In this document: one piece after another, positions 18,508 to 27,655 of the stretch
How positions within the stretch are numbered: position 1 is the first letter of the stretch
How the letters are laid out: every line of letters starts with the position of its first letter
NCBI RefSeq assembly: GCF_040049215.1
Contig: NZ_JBDZDN010000001.1
Location: 930,001 to 994,000 of the forward strand
Direction: 5' to 3'
Origin: Mesorhizobium_K sp040049215
GTDB lineage: Bacteria; Pseudomonadota; Alphaproteobacteria; Rhizobiales; Rhizobiaceae
Length of the DNA: 64,000 bases
Made by a program: the position numbers and the translations under genes
Notes under the pieces: generated by a model
The model's input: only the letters and a program-made list of their open reading frames with translations
Databases searched by the model: none
Told to the model about the DNA's origin: nothing

Positions 18508-20223
18508 ATGGCCGAAACCGCCTTCGACCCGATCACCTTCGCCGTTCTCAAGAACGCACTCGACACGATCGTCGACGACATGGCCTATGCGATGATGCGG
18601 ACGGCTCGGTCACCGATCGTGCGCGACGTGCTCGACTACTCCGTGACGATTTGCGACCGGCAGGGCCGCATCCTGTCTCAGGCCAAGACCGTCGCGCTGC
18701 ATCTCGGCGCGGTGCCCGACGCGATGGACATCGTCATGGACCGCTTCGCGCGAGACCTTGCGCCCGGCGACGTGGTGATCCTCAACGATCCCTATGCCGG
18801 CGGCATGCATCTGCCCGACATATTCATGTTCAAGCCGGCGTTCTTCGATGGCGCGCTGTGCGGATTCACGGTAGTGATCGCGCATCATTGCGACGTCGGC
18901 GGGCGGGTTCCCGGCTCGAACGCCAGCGATTCGACCGAGATCTTCCAGGAAGGGCTGCGCATCCCGCCGATGAAGCTCTTCGAGGGCGGGATGCGCAACG
19001 AGTCGCTGTTCTCGCTGATCCGCGCCAACGTGCGCCTGCCCGAGCTTGTGCTTGGCGATCTCGACGCCCAGCACGCAACCTGCGCCCTCGGCGAACGCGA
19101 CATGCTGAGGCTCTTCGAGCGTTACGGGTGTGCGGAACTTGAGGGCTATTTCGACCGGCTGATCGACTACGGCGAAGCACTCACCCGCAAGGCGATCGCT
19201 TCCTGGCCGGACGGCAGCTACAGCTTTACCGATTACATCGACGGGGACGGCTTCTCGCCGGACCCGATTCCCATCCGCTGCACGCTGACGATCAGGGGCG
19301 ACCACCTGCATGTCGATTTCACCGGCTCATCGCCGCAGGTCAGGGGCGCCATCAACTCGACCTTCTCCTTCGTCAAGTCTTCGACCTACCTGACCGTCCG
19401 CTGCGCGCTCGACAGTGACGTGCCCAACAACGCCGGCGTCTATCGATGCATAACGGTGACCGCGCCCGAGGGCTCGATCCTCAACCCTCGTATGCCGGCC
19501 GCCGTCGCTGCCCGCGCGCTGACTGGTTACCGCGTCGTCGACACGGTGATGGGTGCGCTGGCGCAGATCGTGCCGCACAAGGTGATGGCTGCCGGCGAAG
19601 GCGGCAATACGGTCGTCGCCATCGGAGGCTACCAGGGAGAGGAACGCGAGCCGTTCATCCTGGTCGATATGATCAACGGCGCCTGGGGCGGCCGGTTCGA
19701 CCAGGACGGCATCGAGGGTGTGACGAACCCGTCGCAGAACATGTCCAACCTGCCCGTCGAGACGCTGGAGTCACGCTATCCGATCCGGGTTGAGCAATAC
19801 GGCCTGCGCGACGATTCGGGCGGCGCCGGAAAATATCGCGGCGGGCTGGGGCTGACGCGTTCCTACCGCCTGCTGGCCGACGAGGCCGTGCTGCAATTGC
19901 GCGCCGACCGCACCGACCATCCGCCCTACGGGTTGTTCGGCGGCCTGCCGGGCGCGCCTTCCCGCAACCACATCGCCGACGCCGGCGGCGAGTTGCGTCC
20001 GCTGCCGGGAAAAGTCACCTTGCGCATCACAAAGGGAACCTTGATCCGGCATGACCAGGCCGGCGGCGGCGGATATGGCCCACCGCATTCACGCGACGCC
20101 TCGCGCATCCGCGCCGATCTCGCCGACGGCAAGATATCCGAAGCCCATGCATCGGAATTCTACGGGATAACCCCGCGCGACGGACCGATAGACGAGCCGC
20201 CGGCATTGGAGCGGAGCCGTTGA
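18508..20223 (+). CDS. hyuB: Hydantoinase B/oxoprolinase family protein, HyuB type
   Basis: A 571-residue partner of HyuA. FDPITFAVLKNALDTI is the standard N-terminal segment and is preceded by a strong GAGGAGG site at 18495-18501 overlapping the hyuA stop region. Other family marks are GDVVILNDPYAGGMHLPD, the EGGNTV segment and the C-terminal GGGGYGPP. The frame is open 55 codons upstream inside hyuA, but the ribosome-binding site decides for 18508. It needs HyuA for activity in known systems. Confidence 0.9.
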   Translation: MAETAFDPITFAVLKNALDTIVDDMAYAMMRTARSPIVRDVLDYSVTICDRQGRILSQAKTVALHLGAVPDAMDIVMDRFARDLAPGDVVILNDPYAGGMHLPDIFMFKPAFFDGALCGFTVVIAHHCDVGGRVPGSNASDSTEIFQEGLRIPPMKLFEGGMRNESLFSLIRANVRLPELVLGDLDAQHATCALGERDMLRLFERYGCAELEGYFDRLIDYGEALTRKAIASWPDGSYSFTDYIDGDGFSPDPIPIRCTLTIRGDHLHVDFTGSSPQVRGAINSTFSFVKSSTYLTVRCALDSDVPNNAGVYRCITVTAPEGSILNPRMPAAVAARALTGYRVVDTVMGALAQIVPHKVMAAGEGGNTVVAIGGYQGEEREPFILVDMINGAWGGRFDQDGIEGVTNPSQNMSNLPVETLESRYPIRVEQYGLRDDSGGAGKYRGGLGLTRSYRLLADEAVLQLRADRTDHPPYGLFGGLPGAPSRNHIADAGGELRPLPGKVTLRITKGTLIRHDQAGGGGYGPPHSRDASRIRADLADGKISEAHASEFYGITPRDGPIDEPPALERSR

Positions 20224-20371
20224 TCCGATAGAGAGCAGTCAATCGGAGCGTCAGGTGCCTGAAGCGCCCAGTCGTGCGGCCTGACCGGCGCCGATGGCAG
20301 CGAGCACCCGGCGATGGTCTTGGCTGATGATCTTGCCTCAGTCGAATGGCAAACTGCCGGCAAAAACGAGG

Positions 20372-21400
20372 ATGATGAAAGCCAACGATCGTCAGCCAGC
20401 AGCGTCAGTCGACGGGGTCGATGGCCGTGAGGCATCCATGGTGGTGGCCATTTGCTGCGCCACCCGCCGCCGCCCGAAGATGCTGCGTGCGCTCCTTCGA
20501 TCGTGGGCGCATCTCGAATTTCCGACCGGCGTAAGCCCTGTTTTCGTGGTGATCGAAAATGACGACACGGATTTGAACGCGACCAGTGTCGAACATTTTC
20601 GGTCGGGTCTGCGGTTCGGCGACGCGGAATACCGGCTTGAGCCTGAAATCGGCATCCCCTACGCCCGCAACGCGGCCGTCGCGGTTGCGGTTTCTCAAGG
20701 AGCCGAAATCGTATGTTTTGTCGACGACGACGAAACGGTGGCCCCCGATTGGTTCATGCAACTCTGGTCGACCTATCGATGCACCGGCGCCCGACTGATC
20801 GGAGGGCCGGTCAGGGCGGGACCTCTTAGCACCGGTGGCACCTTCTATCGCCGCATGATCGAGGCCGGCATACGCAGCCGCTACGATGCCGTCGAGCGCA
20901 AGGCGCGCGCAAGGATGCGACACGCTGGCGCCCAGACCACCATACTCACCAACAACTGGTTTGCGGATGCCGCTCTCTTCACCGAGCACGGTCTGCGTTT
21001 CGACAACTCGTTGCGGTATTCGGGGGGCAGCGATACCAAGTTCTTCCGCGATGCGGTTGCCAACGGCATTCGCACGGCCTGGTCGCCCGATGCCGTTGTG
21101 TTCGAGACGATCTCGCCCGAGCGTGCAACGTTGAGGTATCAATTCTGGCGCGCGAGCGAGCAGTCGAAGAATTCTGTTCGCGCAAAGATCAACCGGACCG
21201 GACGGACAAGGGAATTGCCGCGTGTGCTGGTCGTGACGTCTGGGCGCCTGATCGGAATGGGTTTGCTCTTCGTGGCGATACCCTTTTCCGGCGGCAGGAC
21301 GCTTGTGCCCACGGCAAGGACGGCGGGCTGGATCTTCGGCCGCATCGCGGGCTTTCTCGGACATTCCTCCAATCTCTATCGGTACGGAACGGGCTTTTGA
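20372..21400 (+). CDS. Glycosyltransferase family 2 protein
   Basis: About 342 residues. The N-terminal GT-A fold starts at MVVAICCATRRRP with VVIENDD following, and the metal-binding DDDE motif is at 118-121 (FVDDDETVAPDW). The acceptor region includes FDNSLRYSGGSDTKFF, typical of GT2 enzymes. A weakly hydrophobic stretch near the C-terminus (GMGLLFVAIPF) may contact the membrane. The frame is open to an ATG at 20294; I prefer 20372 because of the preceding GAGG, but 20294 or 20438 is possible. It heads a four-gene run with tight spacing that probably builds or modifies a surface glycan. Confidence 0.8.
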   Translation: MMKANDRQPAASVDGVDGREASMVVAICCATRRRPKMLRALLRSWAHLEFPTGVSPVFVVIENDDTDLNATSVEHFRSGLRFGDAEYRLEPEIGIPYARNAAVAVAVSQGAEIVCFVDDDETVAPDWFMQLWSTYRCTGARLIGGPVRAGPLSTGGTFYRRMIEAGIRSRYDAVERKARARMRHAGAQTTILTNNWFADAALFTEHGLRFDNSLRYSGGSDTKFFRDAVANGIRTAWSPDAVVFETISPERATLRYQFWRASEQSKNSVRAKINRTGRTRELPRVLVVTSGRLIGMGLLFVAIPFSGGRTLVPTARTAGWIFGRIAGFLGHSSNLYRYGTGF

Positions 21401-21419
21401 GATCGCCGATGAGAGCAAG

Positions 21420-22685
21420 ATGACGCCCCGCCGAGAGATGAGAATTCTGCGCCTGACGCCGCATTTTCACCGCGAGGGATCGTGGCCGGTCGCATTCGAT
21501 CCCGTGGGAGGGCTGCAGATCCAGACATTCGTGCTGACCAGAGGGATCGATCGGTCCGGCATCCGGCAAACGGTGGCCGCCACACATATTCCCGGCAGCC
21601 CGCGCCGACAGGGTCTCTTCGAGAAGGCGGAGTTCCTGTCCGTCGGTCCTTGGCTTCCCGGCTTCCTGGCAGGCTCCCTCCTTGGTTTCGGCTGGGCGCT
21701 AGGGGTCCTGCGGCTGCTGGCTCGCGACCACGGCCGATATGATCTTGTCCACATCCACTACAACCACTCCGTCTGGTGCCGTGTTCTGGTGCTTGTGCTC
21801 GCGCGAACGGGACTTCCTGTCGTGGTATCCCTCAACACCGCCCTTTGGGGTGGGCTGCAGCGGGCGCTGCGGCTGGAAGGCTCGCCGTTCGACATCACGC
21901 TGTGGATCGAGCGGCTGGCCATGCGCCGCGCCGACCGGGTCGTCGCGCTCACCGACAGCGCTGCGAATACCGCCGAAGCCGTGCTGCGCGTCCCCCGCAG
22001 CAAGATCGTCGTCATCCCGGATGCCGTGGCCGTGGAGGAGTTTCAGCGGGTTCTGGATCCGGAGGCTGCCCGCTCCTTTCGGCTGCGGCACGGCATTCCG
22101 GAGGGCTGGCGGATCGTCAGCTATGTCGGACGCATCAGCGCGGAAAAGGGCTGGCGCGATCTCCCCCATCTGGTCCACGCCTTGGCGCGCAGGCAGGTCT
22201 TTCTGCTGATCTGCGGGGACGGACCGGACCGCCCGAAGCTCGAGGCCGCTTTTCGCCGCTGCGGTCTCGAAGGCGGCTGGAGTATTACCGGCTTCCTGCC
22301 TCCGGCCGCGGTCCGGGTAGCCTTGATGATGAGCGAGGTTCTGATCCTGCCGTCGCGCCGCGAAGTCTTCGGCAGCGTGCTGATCGAGGCCATGGCTTCG
22401 GGCGTTCCCGCGGTCGCCTATCGGGTCGGCGGCATCGTCGACGTCGCGGGCGAACCGCCCGCCGTGTCGCTCGCCGAGGCAGGTGACCGGGACGATCTGC
22501 TAAGGCGGATATTCGTGGTTCTGGATGATCCCGGCGTCGCTGAAAGACTGGCCGCCCTTGGCCGGGAGCGCGTGAAGAGTTTCACCATCCAGCGGTCGGT
22601 CGCGCTTACCGGGAAGCTCTATGAAAGCGTGCTCCACGAGCAAGGCCGCATGCCGGCCGGCCGACTGCAGCAGCCCGCCCAATGA
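21420..22685 (+). CDS. Glycosyltransferase family 4 (GT-B fold) protein
   Basis: About 421 residues. The N-terminal half resembles a GT-B acceptor domain (LTPHFHREGSWPVAF, GGLQIQTF) and the C-terminal half carries the GT4 donor-binding elements: YVGRISAEKGW, then ICGDGPDRPKLE and the EX7E region in REVFGSVLIEAMASGVP. It should transfer a nucleotide-activated sugar. Two in-frame ATGs (21420 and 21438) are close; I took the first because GAGAG precedes it at better spacing. Its stop overlaps the next gene by four bases (ATGA), so translation is coupled. Confidence 0.88.
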   Translation: MTPRREMRILRLTPHFHREGSWPVAFDPVGGLQIQTFVLTRGIDRSGIRQTVAATHIPGSPRRQGLFEKAEFLSVGPWLPGFLAGSLLGFGWALGVLRLLARDHGRYDLVHIHYNHSVWCRVLVLVLARTGLPVVVSLNTALWGGLQRALRLEGSPFDITLWIERLAMRRADRVVALTDSAANTAEAVLRVPRSKIVVIPDAVAVEEFQRVLDPEAARSFRLRHGIPEGWRIVSYVGRISAEKGWRDLPHLVHALARRQVFLLICGDGPDRPKLEAAFRRCGLEGGWSITGFLPPAAVRVALMMSEVLILPSRREVFGSVLIEAMASGVPAVAYRVGGIVDVAGEPPAVSLAEAGDRDDLLRRIFVVLDDPGVAERLAALGRERVKSFTIQRSVALTGKLYESVLHEQGRMPAGRLQQPAQ

Positions 22686-23665
22686 TCAATTTCGTCACCA
22701 CGAGATCGCATCGCTACACGCTGCGTCGCCTGATCGCCGACCTCGGAAGAAGCCGTTGCCGCCAGTGGAGCTACGAAACGCTCTTCACCAGGAAGCGTCT
22801 GCCGGGCGGAACCTGGATCTTCACCGACCACGAACGCCTCTCGAGATTCGAACTCTCGCTCGCGGCCAGGGTCGCCGCCCTGCTCGAGCAGGGCGGCGCG
22901 GTTGTTCTGAATCATCCCGCGCGGGTACGCTTCCGGCATGATCTGCTGGTGGCCTTGAGGCGGGAAGGGATCAACCGCTTTTCGGCATGGCGCTGCGAGA
23001 CCAAGCCCAGTCCGGAACGCTTCCCGGTATTCATCCGCAGCGAATTCGACCACGACTCGACTTCGCTCGAACTGATCGCGAACCAGGGCGACCTCGACGC
23101 GGCGATCGCGCGGATGGAGCGATCGGGCGTGCCCCTGGTCGGAAAGCTGGTGATTGAATACGCCGGCGACGAAATCGATCCTGGCGTCTGGCAGCGCTTC
23201 GCCACCTACCGCGTCGGGGACGCCGTCATCGGCCACCACAACGTCGTCGATTTCAAATGGGTAGCCAAGGACGTGGAAGACAAGGCGCGGCTTCGCGGCC
23301 ATCCGCGCTACCGGGATTTTCTCGCGAACGAGCGGCGCTTCGTCGAGGAGAATCTCTACGAGGACGTGCTTCGGCGGGCCTTCGAAATCGCCGGCATCGA
23401 TTATGGCCGCGCCGATTTCTCGATCGTCGACGGCGGGCCCCAGGTATACGAGATCAACACCAATCCCAAACACTCGTCCCGCCGTGCGCTGGAGCGCGAA
23501 ACCCATCCCGACCGGCGCCAGACGCAGCTCCACGCGGACGATCTGCTGAGGAGGTCCATCCTGGCGACCGGGACGCCCGACCGCGGGCCGATCTCCATGA
23601 GCGATCCCGTCCTGCGGCGCCAACAGGGGCTCCTGGCCAGGCTGAGGGGGCTGGCGCGACCGTGA
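22682..23665 (+). CDS. ATP-grasp-like protein in glycan cluster
   Basis: A 327-residue protein with features of the ATP-grasp fold: a central strand-helix pattern, a conserved acidic/basic stretch, and the C-terminal signature DFSIVDGGPQVYEINTNP (about 260-277), where the E and N residues normally bind Mg-ATP. Such enzymes ligate a carboxylate to an amine or thiol, or carry sugar/peptide modifications. The usual glycine-rich loop is weak, so activity is uncertain. It overlaps the genes on both sides by four bases (ATGA and GTGA), placing it firmly in the glycan operon. The substrate cannot be named. Confidence 0.6.
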   Translation: MINFVTTRSHRYTLRRLIADLGRSRCRQWSYETLFTRKRLPGGTWIFTDHERLSRFELSLAARVAALLEQGGAVVLNHPARVRFRHDLLVALRREGINRFSAWRCETKPSPERFPVFIRSEFDHDSTSLELIANQGDLDAAIARMERSGVPLVGKLVIEYAGDEIDPGVWQRFATYRVGDAVIGHHNVVDFKWVAKDVEDKARLRGHPRYRDFLANERRFVEENLYEDVLRRAFEIAGIDYGRADFSIVDGGPQVYEINTNPKHSSRRALERETHPDRRQTQLHADDLLRRSILATGTPDRGPISMSDPVLRRQQGLLARLRGLARP

Positions 23666-24615
23666 TCGACCTCACCGTCGTCCGCCGCTTCGACTTCCGT
23701 TCGGCCGAATATCGCGAGCTGCTGCGGACGTCGAATGCCACCGCCTTCCAGCATCCGGATTGGCTCGATCCGTTCTATCGCATCCTCGCACCGGCACACG
23801 GCGTCGAGCCGCACATCGTCGTCGGCCGCGACCGGGCGTCCGGCGGGCTGCAGATGATCCTGCCTCTGGTCCATGCCGGGACGTCGGTCGAATACGCGTT
23901 TTTGGGCGTCACCGACTACGCATGCCCGGTCATCCGCCCCGAGGCATTGGCGACCGGGGGAGACGCGTCCGCAAGGCTGCTTGCGGCGATGAATGGTGGA
24001 CCCGTGACGATCGCGCCGGTGCGCCAGGAGCATGTGGCGGAATGGCGCTTGCTGCTCGGCGCCGATCCGAAGCCGCTTGCGTTCAGCGCGCATTCGATGC
24101 CCGTAGCGATGCCCGACCCCAACGGCAGGGCGCGGCATTTCAGCGCGCGCCGGCGCAAAGATCTGGCGCGCAAGGCAAGCCGCCTTGGCCGGCTCGAGCT
24201 GGAGGTCGTTCACGGGGGAGCGATCGGCGATATCTTCGTGCAGGCGCAGGAATTTCGGCGCGGCCGGTTCGAGAACGACCCGCTGCAGCTCGATCACGGC
24301 CTGCAATTCTACACCGAGGTGGCAACGCGCGGTGACCTGTCGGGTCTGTCGCGTACATTGCGCCTGACCCATGATGGCCGCACCGTGGCGATGCTTTTCG
24401 GCCTGATCGACAGCAGCCGCTTTCGCTACATCATCCTGGCCTGCGACTACGCTCGCTACTCGGACTTTTCGCCCGGATTGCTGATCTTCGACCGGGCCAT
24501 CGCGCATTGGGTGCAAGCCGGCGGCGACGTCTTCGACTTCACCATTGGCGACGAACCGTACAAAAGCGAACTCGGTTGCACATCGACCTCCATGTTCGCG
24601 TTCGCCGTGGACTGA
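23662..24615 (+). CDS. GNAT family N-acetyltransferase, CelD/Acetyltransf_6 type
   Basis: A 317-residue protein starting at GTG 23662, whose GTGA overlaps the previous stop. The frame extends far upstream inside the ATP-grasp gene, but the coupled GTG is the natural start. Features of the CelD-like double-GNAT group are TAFQHPDWL near the N-terminus, KDLARKASRLGRLELE in the middle, and the C-terminal LIFDRAIAHW followed by DFTIGDEPYKSELG. CelD-type proteins are associated with exopolysaccharide and cellulose clusters and are thought to acylate sugars. It is the last gene of the run. Confidence 0.8.
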   Translation: MIDLTVVRRFDFRSAEYRELLRTSNATAFQHPDWLDPFYRILAPAHGVEPHIVVGRDRASGGLQMILPLVHAGTSVEYAFLGVTDYACPVIRPEALATGGDASARLLAAMNGGPVTIAPVRQEHVAEWRLLLGADPKPLAFSAHSMPVAMPDPNGRARHFSARRRKDLARKASRLGRLELEVVHGGAIGDIFVQAQEFRRGRFENDPLQLDHGLQFYTEVATRGDLSGLSRTLRLTHDGRTVAMLFGLIDSSRFRYIILACDYARYSDFSPGLLIFDRAIAHWVQAGGDVFDFTIGDEPYKSELGCTSTSMFAFAVD

Positions 24616-24834
24616 GCAAAACGACAGGGTTCGCCAGATCGGGGCGGCTACAGCGGGAGCAAGGGATTGGCGGTAGGCCGCAGAACGACTACGTACGCTG
24701 CACGCCGGCCGAACTGCGCCGGCTGGCGGCTTCCCTGAAGGCGGCACCCTCGCCAGGCCTGCTCGGCTCGGTCGACTTCTGAGATCATGGCGGTCACGCC
24801 GCAACGAAGCAAAACGAACGGTGGAGAAACGACG

Positions 24835-26364
24835 ATGGGCACAAGCGTTGACGTGAAGCTGGAGACTGCCGTGATCCTGGATCGGCTTGGGGTTGCGCGC
24901 GAGGCATGGAATGGTGGGGACATGGCTTCCTTCAGCCCAGTCAGCGGCGAGGAGATCGCACGGCTGAGGCTGCTGTCGGCCGCCGACGCCGGCAAGGCCA
25001 TCGATGCCGCGCACATGGCCTTCAACGCCTGGCGTCTCGTGCCCGCCCCGCGCCGCGGCGAGCTGGTGCGGCTGCTGGGCGAGGAACTGCGCGCCGCCAA
25101 GGCCGATCTCGGCCGCCTCGTCTCGATCGAGGCCGGCAAGATCGCCTCCGAGGGCCTCGGCGAGGTGCAGGAGATGATCGATATCTGCGACTTCGCCGTC
25201 GGCCTGTCGCGCCAGTTGTACGGCCTGACCATCGCCACCGAGCGCCCCGGCCACCGCATGATGGAGACCTGGCATCCGCTCGGCGTGATCGGCATCATCT
25301 CCGCCTTCAACTTCCCCGTCGCCGTCTGGTCGTGGAACGCCGCCCTCGCACTCGTCTGCGGCAATGCCGTGGTCTGGAAGCCGTCGGAGAAGACCCCGCT
25401 GACCGCGCTTGCCTGCCAGGCGATCCTCGACAAGGCTGTCGCCCGCTTCGGCAGCGACGCGCCGGCTAACCTCTCCACCGTTCTCGTCGGCGACCGGGCG
25501 ACCGGCGAGGTGCTGGTCGATCATCCGAAGGTGGCGCTGCTGTCGGCCACCGGCTCCACCCGCATGGGCCGCGAGGTCGGACCGCGGCTTGCGAAGCGCT
25601 TCGCCCGCTCGATCCTGGAACTGGGCGGCAACAATGCCGGCATCGTCTGCCCCTCGGCGGATCTCGACATGGCGCTGCGCGCGATCGCCTTCGGCGCGAT
25701 GGGCACGGCCGGCCAGCGCTGCACCACGCTGCGCCGCCTGTTCGTGCACGAGAGCGTCTACGACCAGCTCGTGCCGCGGCTGAAAAAGGCATACCAGTCG
25801 GTCTCGGTCGGCAATCCGCTCGAGACCTCCGCCCTCGTCGGACCGCTGATCGACAAGGCCGCATTCGACGCCATGCAGAAGGCGCTCGGGGCAGCGAAGG
25901 CCGAAGGCGGGGCCGTCACCGGCGGCGAGCGCGTGGCCGGGGCCGGCAAGGACACCGCCTGGTACGTCAAGCCGGCCATCGTCGAGATGCCTGAGCAGGC
26001 CGGTCCGGTGCTGGAAGAGACCTTCGCGCCGATCCTCTACGTGATGAAGTATTCCGACTTCGACGACGCCATCGCGCAGCACAATGCGGTGACGGCCGGC
26101 CTGTCGTCGTCCATCTTCACGCTGAACGTGCAAGAGGCCGAGCGCTTCCTGTCCGCCGACGGCTCGGACTGCGGCATCGCCAACGTCAACATCGGCACCT
26201 CGGGTGCGGAGATCGGCGGCGCGTTCGGCGGCGAGAAGGAGACCGGCGGCGGACGCGAAAGCGGCTCTGACGCCTGGAAGGCATACATGCGCCGCGCCAC
26301 CAACACGGTGAACTACTCGAAAGCCCTGCCGCTGGCCCAGGGCGTCTCCTTCGATATCGAGTAG
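24835..26364 (+). CDS. Aldehyde dehydrogenase, ALDH7/antiquitin type (aminoadipate semialdehyde dehydrogenase-like)
   Basis: About 509 residues. Cofactor-site FNFP (158-161), base E262 in LELGGNN and catalytic C296 in GQRCTT are all present. The ELGGNNA and MGTAGQRCTT segments and the IGGAFGGEKETGGGRE motif are characteristic of ALDH7-type enzymes, which oxidise piperideine-6-carboxylate/alpha-aminoadipic semialdehyde in lysine breakdown. The start is at MGTSVDVK, supported by GGAG ten bases upstream; an ATG 48 bases earlier lacks support. It stands alone: no lysine-pathway partner is nearby. Confidence 0.88.
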   Translation: MGTSVDVKLETAVILDRLGVAREAWNGGDMASFSPVSGEEIARLRLLSAADAGKAIDAAHMAFNAWRLVPAPRRGELVRLLGEELRAAKADLGRLVSIEAGKIASEGLGEVQEMIDICDFAVGLSRQLYGLTIATERPGHRMMETWHPLGVIGIISAFNFPVAVWSWNAALALVCGNAVVWKPSEKTPLTALACQAILDKAVARFGSDAPANLSTVLVGDRATGEVLVDHPKVALLSATGSTRMGREVGPRLAKRFARSILELGGNNAGIVCPSADLDMALRAIAFGAMGTAGQRCTTLRRLFVHESVYDQLVPRLKKAYQSVSVGNPLETSALVGPLIDKAAFDAMQKALGAAKAEGGAVTGGERVAGAGKDTAWYVKPAIVEMPEQAGPVLEETFAPILYVMKYSDFDDAIAQHNAVTAGLSSSIFTLNVQEAERFLSADGSDCGIANVNIGTSGAEIGGAFGGEKETGGGRESGSDAWKAYMRRATNTVNYSKALPLAQGVSFDIE

Positions 26365-26384
26365 GCCATGATTCGACAGCCGCG

Positions 26385-27359
26385 TCAGGCATTCTCGGCT
26401 GGCACGAAATGATACCGCCGGCGAATATAGTCGGCCCAGGAATCTCCTGCCGGAGCATCGGCTACCAACGGCGCAAAAGCGTGTTCGGTGGAACGGCTGA
26501 TGAAACTTCCGGGATCGGCCAGCAGTCCGCTGTAGACCGTGAATGCATCGTCGCCAAAGGCGCGCAGGGCAGGCGAAGTGACGCGTCGAAGCCGCTTGTT
26601 CGCCGCCGGCGCAATGTGCAGCACGCGGACACGTTCGGTCCCGTCCTCTTGTTCGGACTGCATGCGCGCGGCGAGGATCTGCTGGCGGAAGAGCTGGTAA
26701 AAAGGCTCCCAGAACAGGTCGGTAAGTTTTAACCCGGCATCGCTCCGCAGCGGGCCGAACGGCGCAAATGCGATGCTCTGGTACCGGCGAAGACGCTCCG
26801 TCTCCCGCTTGGGTTCGGGCGGTGTCCCATAGGACTCCGTGTATTTCCACTCGATCAGCAAGGTTTCGACCCGCCCTGCCTGCCGGAATCGAAGGATTGC
26901 GTCGGCGCTGGTGACATTGGCGCCACGTTTCGGCGATCCGGTCCGCGGCCATTCGTTAAGGTAGTCCTTGCGGCCGATCCATTCGAATCCGACGAACCAG
27001 GGCCTGCCATCAGGTCCCTTTTCGACCTCCAGCATTTCGGGAAGCCCGCCGCCAACGACGCTCCGAACCAGTCTGGCCAGGACGTCCGGACGGGTTGCCA
27101 AGGGCATAAAAAAATTCAGGCAGGCGACCTGCGAGGAGAGACCATGAGCGGCATGCTGGTGCCAGGCAATGGCGTTTTCGGTGAAATACCGCTCGGCGAT
27201 ATCGCGGATTCCAGGATTGAGGTTCGACAGCCTGCGGTCTGGAGGCAGGCGGTAATCGCAGCCGTCAAACCCGCACTCGCCGGGCAAGGTTTCACGAAAG
27301 AACGCAGCTTGGCGCGCGCGCTCCTGTTCGACGAAATGCGGCTCGCGCGGATCAGTCAT
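26385..27359 (-). CDS. Putative restriction endonuclease-like protein (PGN_0703 type, PD-(D/E)XK)
   Basis: A 324-residue soluble protein. The central region has the acidic and lysine residues expected of a PD-(D/E)XK nuclease: SADAILRF followed by TLLIEWKYTES, giving D..ExK. The N-terminal RQAAFF and the overall spacing recall the PGN_0703 family of putative restriction endonucleases. It is convergent with the ALDH7 gene (20-base gap) and has no methyltransferase neighbour. The role may be defence or DNA repair; neither is shown. Confidence 0.55.
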   Translation of the reverse strand: MTDPREPHFVEQERARQAAFFRETLPGECGFDGCDYRLPPDRRLSNLNPGIRDIAERYFTENAIAWHQHAAHGLSSQVACLNFFMPLATRPDVLARLVRSVVGGGLPEMLEVEKGPDGRPWFVGFEWIGRKDYLNEWPRTGSPKRGANVTSADAILRFRQAGRVETLLIEWKYTESYGTPPEPKRETERLRRYQSIAFAPFGPLRSDAGLKLTDLFWEPFYQLFRQQILAARMQSEQEDGTERVRVLHIAPAANKRLRRVTSPALRAFGDDAFTVYSGLLADPGSFISRSTEHAFAPLVADAPAGDSWADYIRRRYHFVPAENA

Positions 27360-27655
27360 GCGGCGGTCCCGCGCGAGGTCTGAGCCAAAGCTTTTTCATG
27401 GGCCGCGATGTCTCCAAAAGGAAATCCGCGCCCATTGTCCGCCACAAGAGTGGCCCGCGGCAAGATGCTGCGGATGCGAGCCACAGCGGAACAGGGATGG
27501 TTGATGGAACGGCGGTCTACTCCTGCGTGCTTACCGACTGGGGACCGCCGGTTACACAAGTTGCTGTGGGCGGAGCGACACCGCCTCGACTTGACGTTCG
27601 GACAATTGCGCGCGCTCGCAGCCGCAGTCTGGCAACCGTGGACGGCGACTGGCGG

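Noticed and set aside
23401..26952. Very long minus-strand open frame (1183 codons) opposite the glycan and ALDH7 genes
   Set aside because: The opposite strand carries well-supported genes with family motifs; the minus frame is a high-GC shadow with no recognisable domain.
27356..27559. Minus-strand 67-codon frame overlapping the start of the nuclease-like gene
   Set aside because: No ribosome-binding site, no family resemblance and arginine-rich composition; likely upstream leader sequence.
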